Shown one piece after another: positions 62,423 to 64,000 of a stretch of 64,000 nt of DNA (within the stretch, counting starts at the first letter, position 1; each line of letters opens with the position of its first letter). The translations under genes were made by a program, and so were the position numbers. The stretch is taken from assembly GCF_007830125.1 (NCBI RefSeq), contig NZ_VLLG01000003.1, forward strand, positions 1,168,247-1,232,246, in the 5' to 3' direction. The notes under the pieces are model-generated. The model made no database searches, was not told where the DNA came from, and saw only the letters and a list, made by a program, of their open reading frames with translations. Origin of the DNA: Chitinophaga japonensis. Its GTDB lineage: Bacteria; Bacteroidota; Bacteroidia; Chitinophagales; Chitinophagaceae.

Positions 62423-63345
62423 AAATTGTGAGGATTAATTGACCGGGCGCCGGACAGCGTGTGCTGCCGTTCCGCTATCCGCTTTGCCAGCGCACGGTAA
62501 TAACTTTCATAGCCGCCGGCAACCGCTCCCAGGAACAGGTAAGGCTCTATCAGCTCCAGCTCCATGAGGGTCAGCGTATCGCCTAGCATAACCGCATCCA
62601 CGCGGGCGTACAGGCATCCCGGAGCAAAGCGTTCCACGTAAGCGGCCGCGCTTTGGATGTAGGTTTCCGGCGGCAGGTCCGCATGGGCTGTGCCGCCATG
62701 AATGAACTGTACCCGGAAATCGCCGGAGCGCGGTCTTTTCACCACACAGTGGCTGAACTGGCCGTCCAGGAAAATGAAGGACCATTCGCCTGCTGTTTCT
62801 ATTTCTTTCACGTATGGCTGCACCAGGAAGGCTTCCTGCTGCAGCAGGGGCGCAATAGTGTCCTGCATGGCCTGCAGGTTTTGCGGCGTGATGGTATAAG
62901 TATGCCTGGCCCCCGCGCTGATGCATGGTTTTACGATCAGTTGCGTAGTGTTGAATTGCTGGAAAAACGGAGCCAGCCCGGTGGGCGCTCCGCTTTCTAT
63001 GATGGCGGAAGGAATAACGGGATAACCTGCCTGGGCAATGTCCTGCAGGTAGTGTTTGTCGCTGTTCCATTTTATAACGGGATGAGGGTTCAGCATCCAT
63101 ATGCCCAGCGCAGCTATCCTGTCCAGCCAGCGGTAGAACTGCCCGATCTTTTCATGGTAGTCCCAGGGTGATTTTACCAGCACCAGGTCATAATCTTCCC
63201 AGCGCACACTTTCATCGGTCCATATCACCCTGCTGATCTGCAGCCCCTTTTGCTGCAGCAGCGCCAGCAACAGGCTTTCCTCATCTTCCTGCGTGGCAGC
63301 GGAATACTGCTCCTGTGTTTCGTAACATACGTATGCGATCTTCAT
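62419..63345 (-). CDS. ATP-grasp ligase-like protein
   Basis: 308 residues. An N-terminal domain with LVLVKSPWDYHEKIGQFYRWL is followed by the ATP-grasp fold: NSDKHYLQDIAQAGYPVIPS, LIVKPCISAGARHTYTI (ATP-binding lysine and glycine loop), FLVQPYVKEIETAGEWSFIFLDG, and the Mg-binding end LTLMELELIEPYLFL. It resembles ATP-grasp enzymes such as DcsG/RimK-like ligases, which join a carboxylate to an amino group. The product is unknown. It is coupled to a LysE-type exporter, so the product may be exported. Confidence 0.87.
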   Translation of the reverse strand: MKIAYVCYETQEQYSAATQEDEESLLLALLQQKGLQISRVIWTDESVRWEDYDLVLVKSPWDYHEKIGQFYRWLDRIAALGIWMLNPHPVIKWNSDKHYLQDIAQAGYPVIPSAIIESGAPTGLAPFFQQFNTTQLIVKPCISAGARHTYTITPQNLQAMQDTIAPLLQQEAFLVQPYVKEIETAGEWSFIFLDGQFSHCVVKRPRSGDFRVQFIHGGTAHADLPPETYIQSAAAYVERFAPGCLYARVDAVMLGDTLTLMELELIEPYLFLGAVAGGYESYYRALAKRIAERQHTLSGARSINPHNL

Positions 63346-63363
63346 CCCTTATTGATTTTAAAA

Positions 63364-63371
63364 CAAAAGTA
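63364..63371 (-). promoter_or_regulatory. Candidate -7 element (TACTTTTG) for the ATP-grasp/LysE operon
   Basis: On the minus strand this reads TACTTTTG, a full TAnnTTTG match, 19 nt before the ATG. A near match on the plus strand (TATATTGG at 63376) could serve the divergent MocR gene. Confidence 0.4.
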
Positions 63372-63426
63372 GCCGTATATTGGCATCGTAAAAAGAGCCA
63401 TTTTTAACTATTTTTACAGGGCCATT

Positions 63427-64000
63427 ATGAGTAAAACGCCTCCCCAGATATTCATGCCGTTTCTCCGGCTGGACAAGCGCAGCGCCGATCCGCTGTACCT
63501 CCAGCTATATGAGCAGGTGAAGCAGGCCATTTTCGGCGGCCGGCTGAAAGAAGGGGAGCGCATGCCCTCCACCCGCACCCTGGCGGCGGAGCTGTCCGTA
63601 TCCAGGAACAGCGTGTTCCTGGCCTATGAACAATTGATGCTGGAAGGCTTCCTGCAGGGAAAAAAGGGAGACGGCACTTACGTGTGCGTACAATTGGACC
63701 GGGCGCCACAGCGGCCTGCAGCGCCGGCACCCGCACGGCCGAAGGCGGCTTCCAGGGCGGACTACCGGGACAGCGCCCTGCCGCAGCACATCCTGCAGAA
63801 GGACAGCGCCATAGAGCCCTGGCTGCCCTTCCAGTCATCAGTGCCGGACGTGCAGCATTTCCCCTTCAAGACCTGGGCGCGCATAGCCGCCGGCATTTAC
63901 CGGGATATACAGCGGCTGCATCTTGGCTACGGCGATACACAGGGCCACCTGCCGCTGCGTGAAGCGCTGGCGGACTACCTGCGCATTAACCGTTCTATTG
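63427..64000 (+). CDS. MocR/PdxR-type GntR regulator, partial (3' end beyond window)
   Basis: 191 codons are visible before the window ends. The N-terminal GntR winged helix (DPLYLQLYEQVKQAIFGGRL, MPSTRTLAAELSVSRNSVFL) is followed by a long Ala/Pro-rich linker and the beginning of an aminotransferase-like (class I) domain (LHLGYGDTQGHLPLREALADYLR). MocR proteins bind pyridoxal phosphate in this second domain and regulate neighbouring genes. It is divergent from the ATP-grasp/LysE pair, which makes that pair a natural target. The family is clear, but the C-terminal two thirds are not in the window. Confidence 0.93.
   Translation, partial: MSKTPPQIFMPFLRLDKRSADPLYLQLYEQVKQAIFGGRLKEGERMPSTRTLAAELSVSRNSVFLAYEQLMLEGFLQGKKGDGTYVCVQLDRAPQRPAAPAPARPKAASRADYRDSALPQHILQKDSAIEPWLPFQSSVPDVQHFPFKTWARIAAGIYRDIQRLHLGYGDTQGHLPLREALADYLRINRSI

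Overview
The window is chromosomal DNA from a Bacteroidota bacterium. A Chitinophaga-like member of the Chitinophagaceae is the best guess, inferred from gene content and not from a database match. Supporting signs are a SusC/SusD pair, a one-piece hybrid two-component sensor with an AraC output domain, a type IX secretion (type B) C-terminal domain, a NusG-like UpxY protein, many Bacteroidota-style lipoboxes, and several -7 elements of the TAnnTTTG type. I see no rRNA, tRNA, CRISPR array, insertion sequence or prophage.

Left part (1-24.7 kb). A membrane protein (cut by the window edge) and an acyl-CoA carboxylase beta subunit are followed by a small lipoprotein with a clear terminator and a LuxE-like acyl-protein synthetase. 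Next is a long minus-strand operon, read from 17.0 kb down to 3.4 kb: SusC, SusD, a very large FG-GAP/UnbV lipoprotein, a short lipoprotein, a second large FG-GAP/UnbV lipoprotein, and a GMC oxidoreductase. It looks like an uptake-and-oxidation locus with no glycoside hydrolase. Upstream of it lie a toxin-antitoxin pair, an AraC regulator and the 1371-residue hybrid sensor that is the best candidate regulator. Two less characterised genes close this part.

Middle part (25-57 kb). A type IX-secreted SprB-repeat protein, a histidine kinase with its single-domain response regulator, and a LuxR-type response regulator precede a 27-kb exopolysaccharide locus. The locus holds Wza, Wzc, UpxY, GDP-mannose, GDP-fucose and UDP-glucuronate synthesis enzymes, Wzx flippase, Wzy-like polymerase, six glycosyltransferases, a pyruvyl transferase, two acyltransferases, an unusual beta-propeller protein, a VanZ-like protein, a WcaJ-type initiating transferase, a degenerate histidine kinase and an outer-membrane Wzi protein. 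The enzyme set (fucose, glucuronate, pyruvyl, acetyl, WcaJ/WcaI/WcaF-like proteins) points to a colanic-acid-like, Wzx/Wzy-dependent polymer.

Right part (57-64 kb). This is ordinary chromosome: an AraC regulator, DUF983, a methyltransferase-like membrane protein, a small acetyltransferase, pirin, an alginate-lyase-family lipoprotein with a strong terminator, and a LysE exporter overlapping an ATP-grasp ligase. A MocR-type regulator diverges from the last pair and runs off the window.

Two families of short dispersed intergenic repeats run through the window. One is built from GAAGTAGG-like heptamers, the other from AT-rich 17-bp inverted arms around a GTAACACCGGTGTTTC-like core. At two convergent gene pairs the repeat arms supply the stop codons of both neighbouring genes. 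These repeats, the degenerate kinase, the hairpin-rich leader before Wza and the hydrolase-free SusCD operon are the most unusual things seen.
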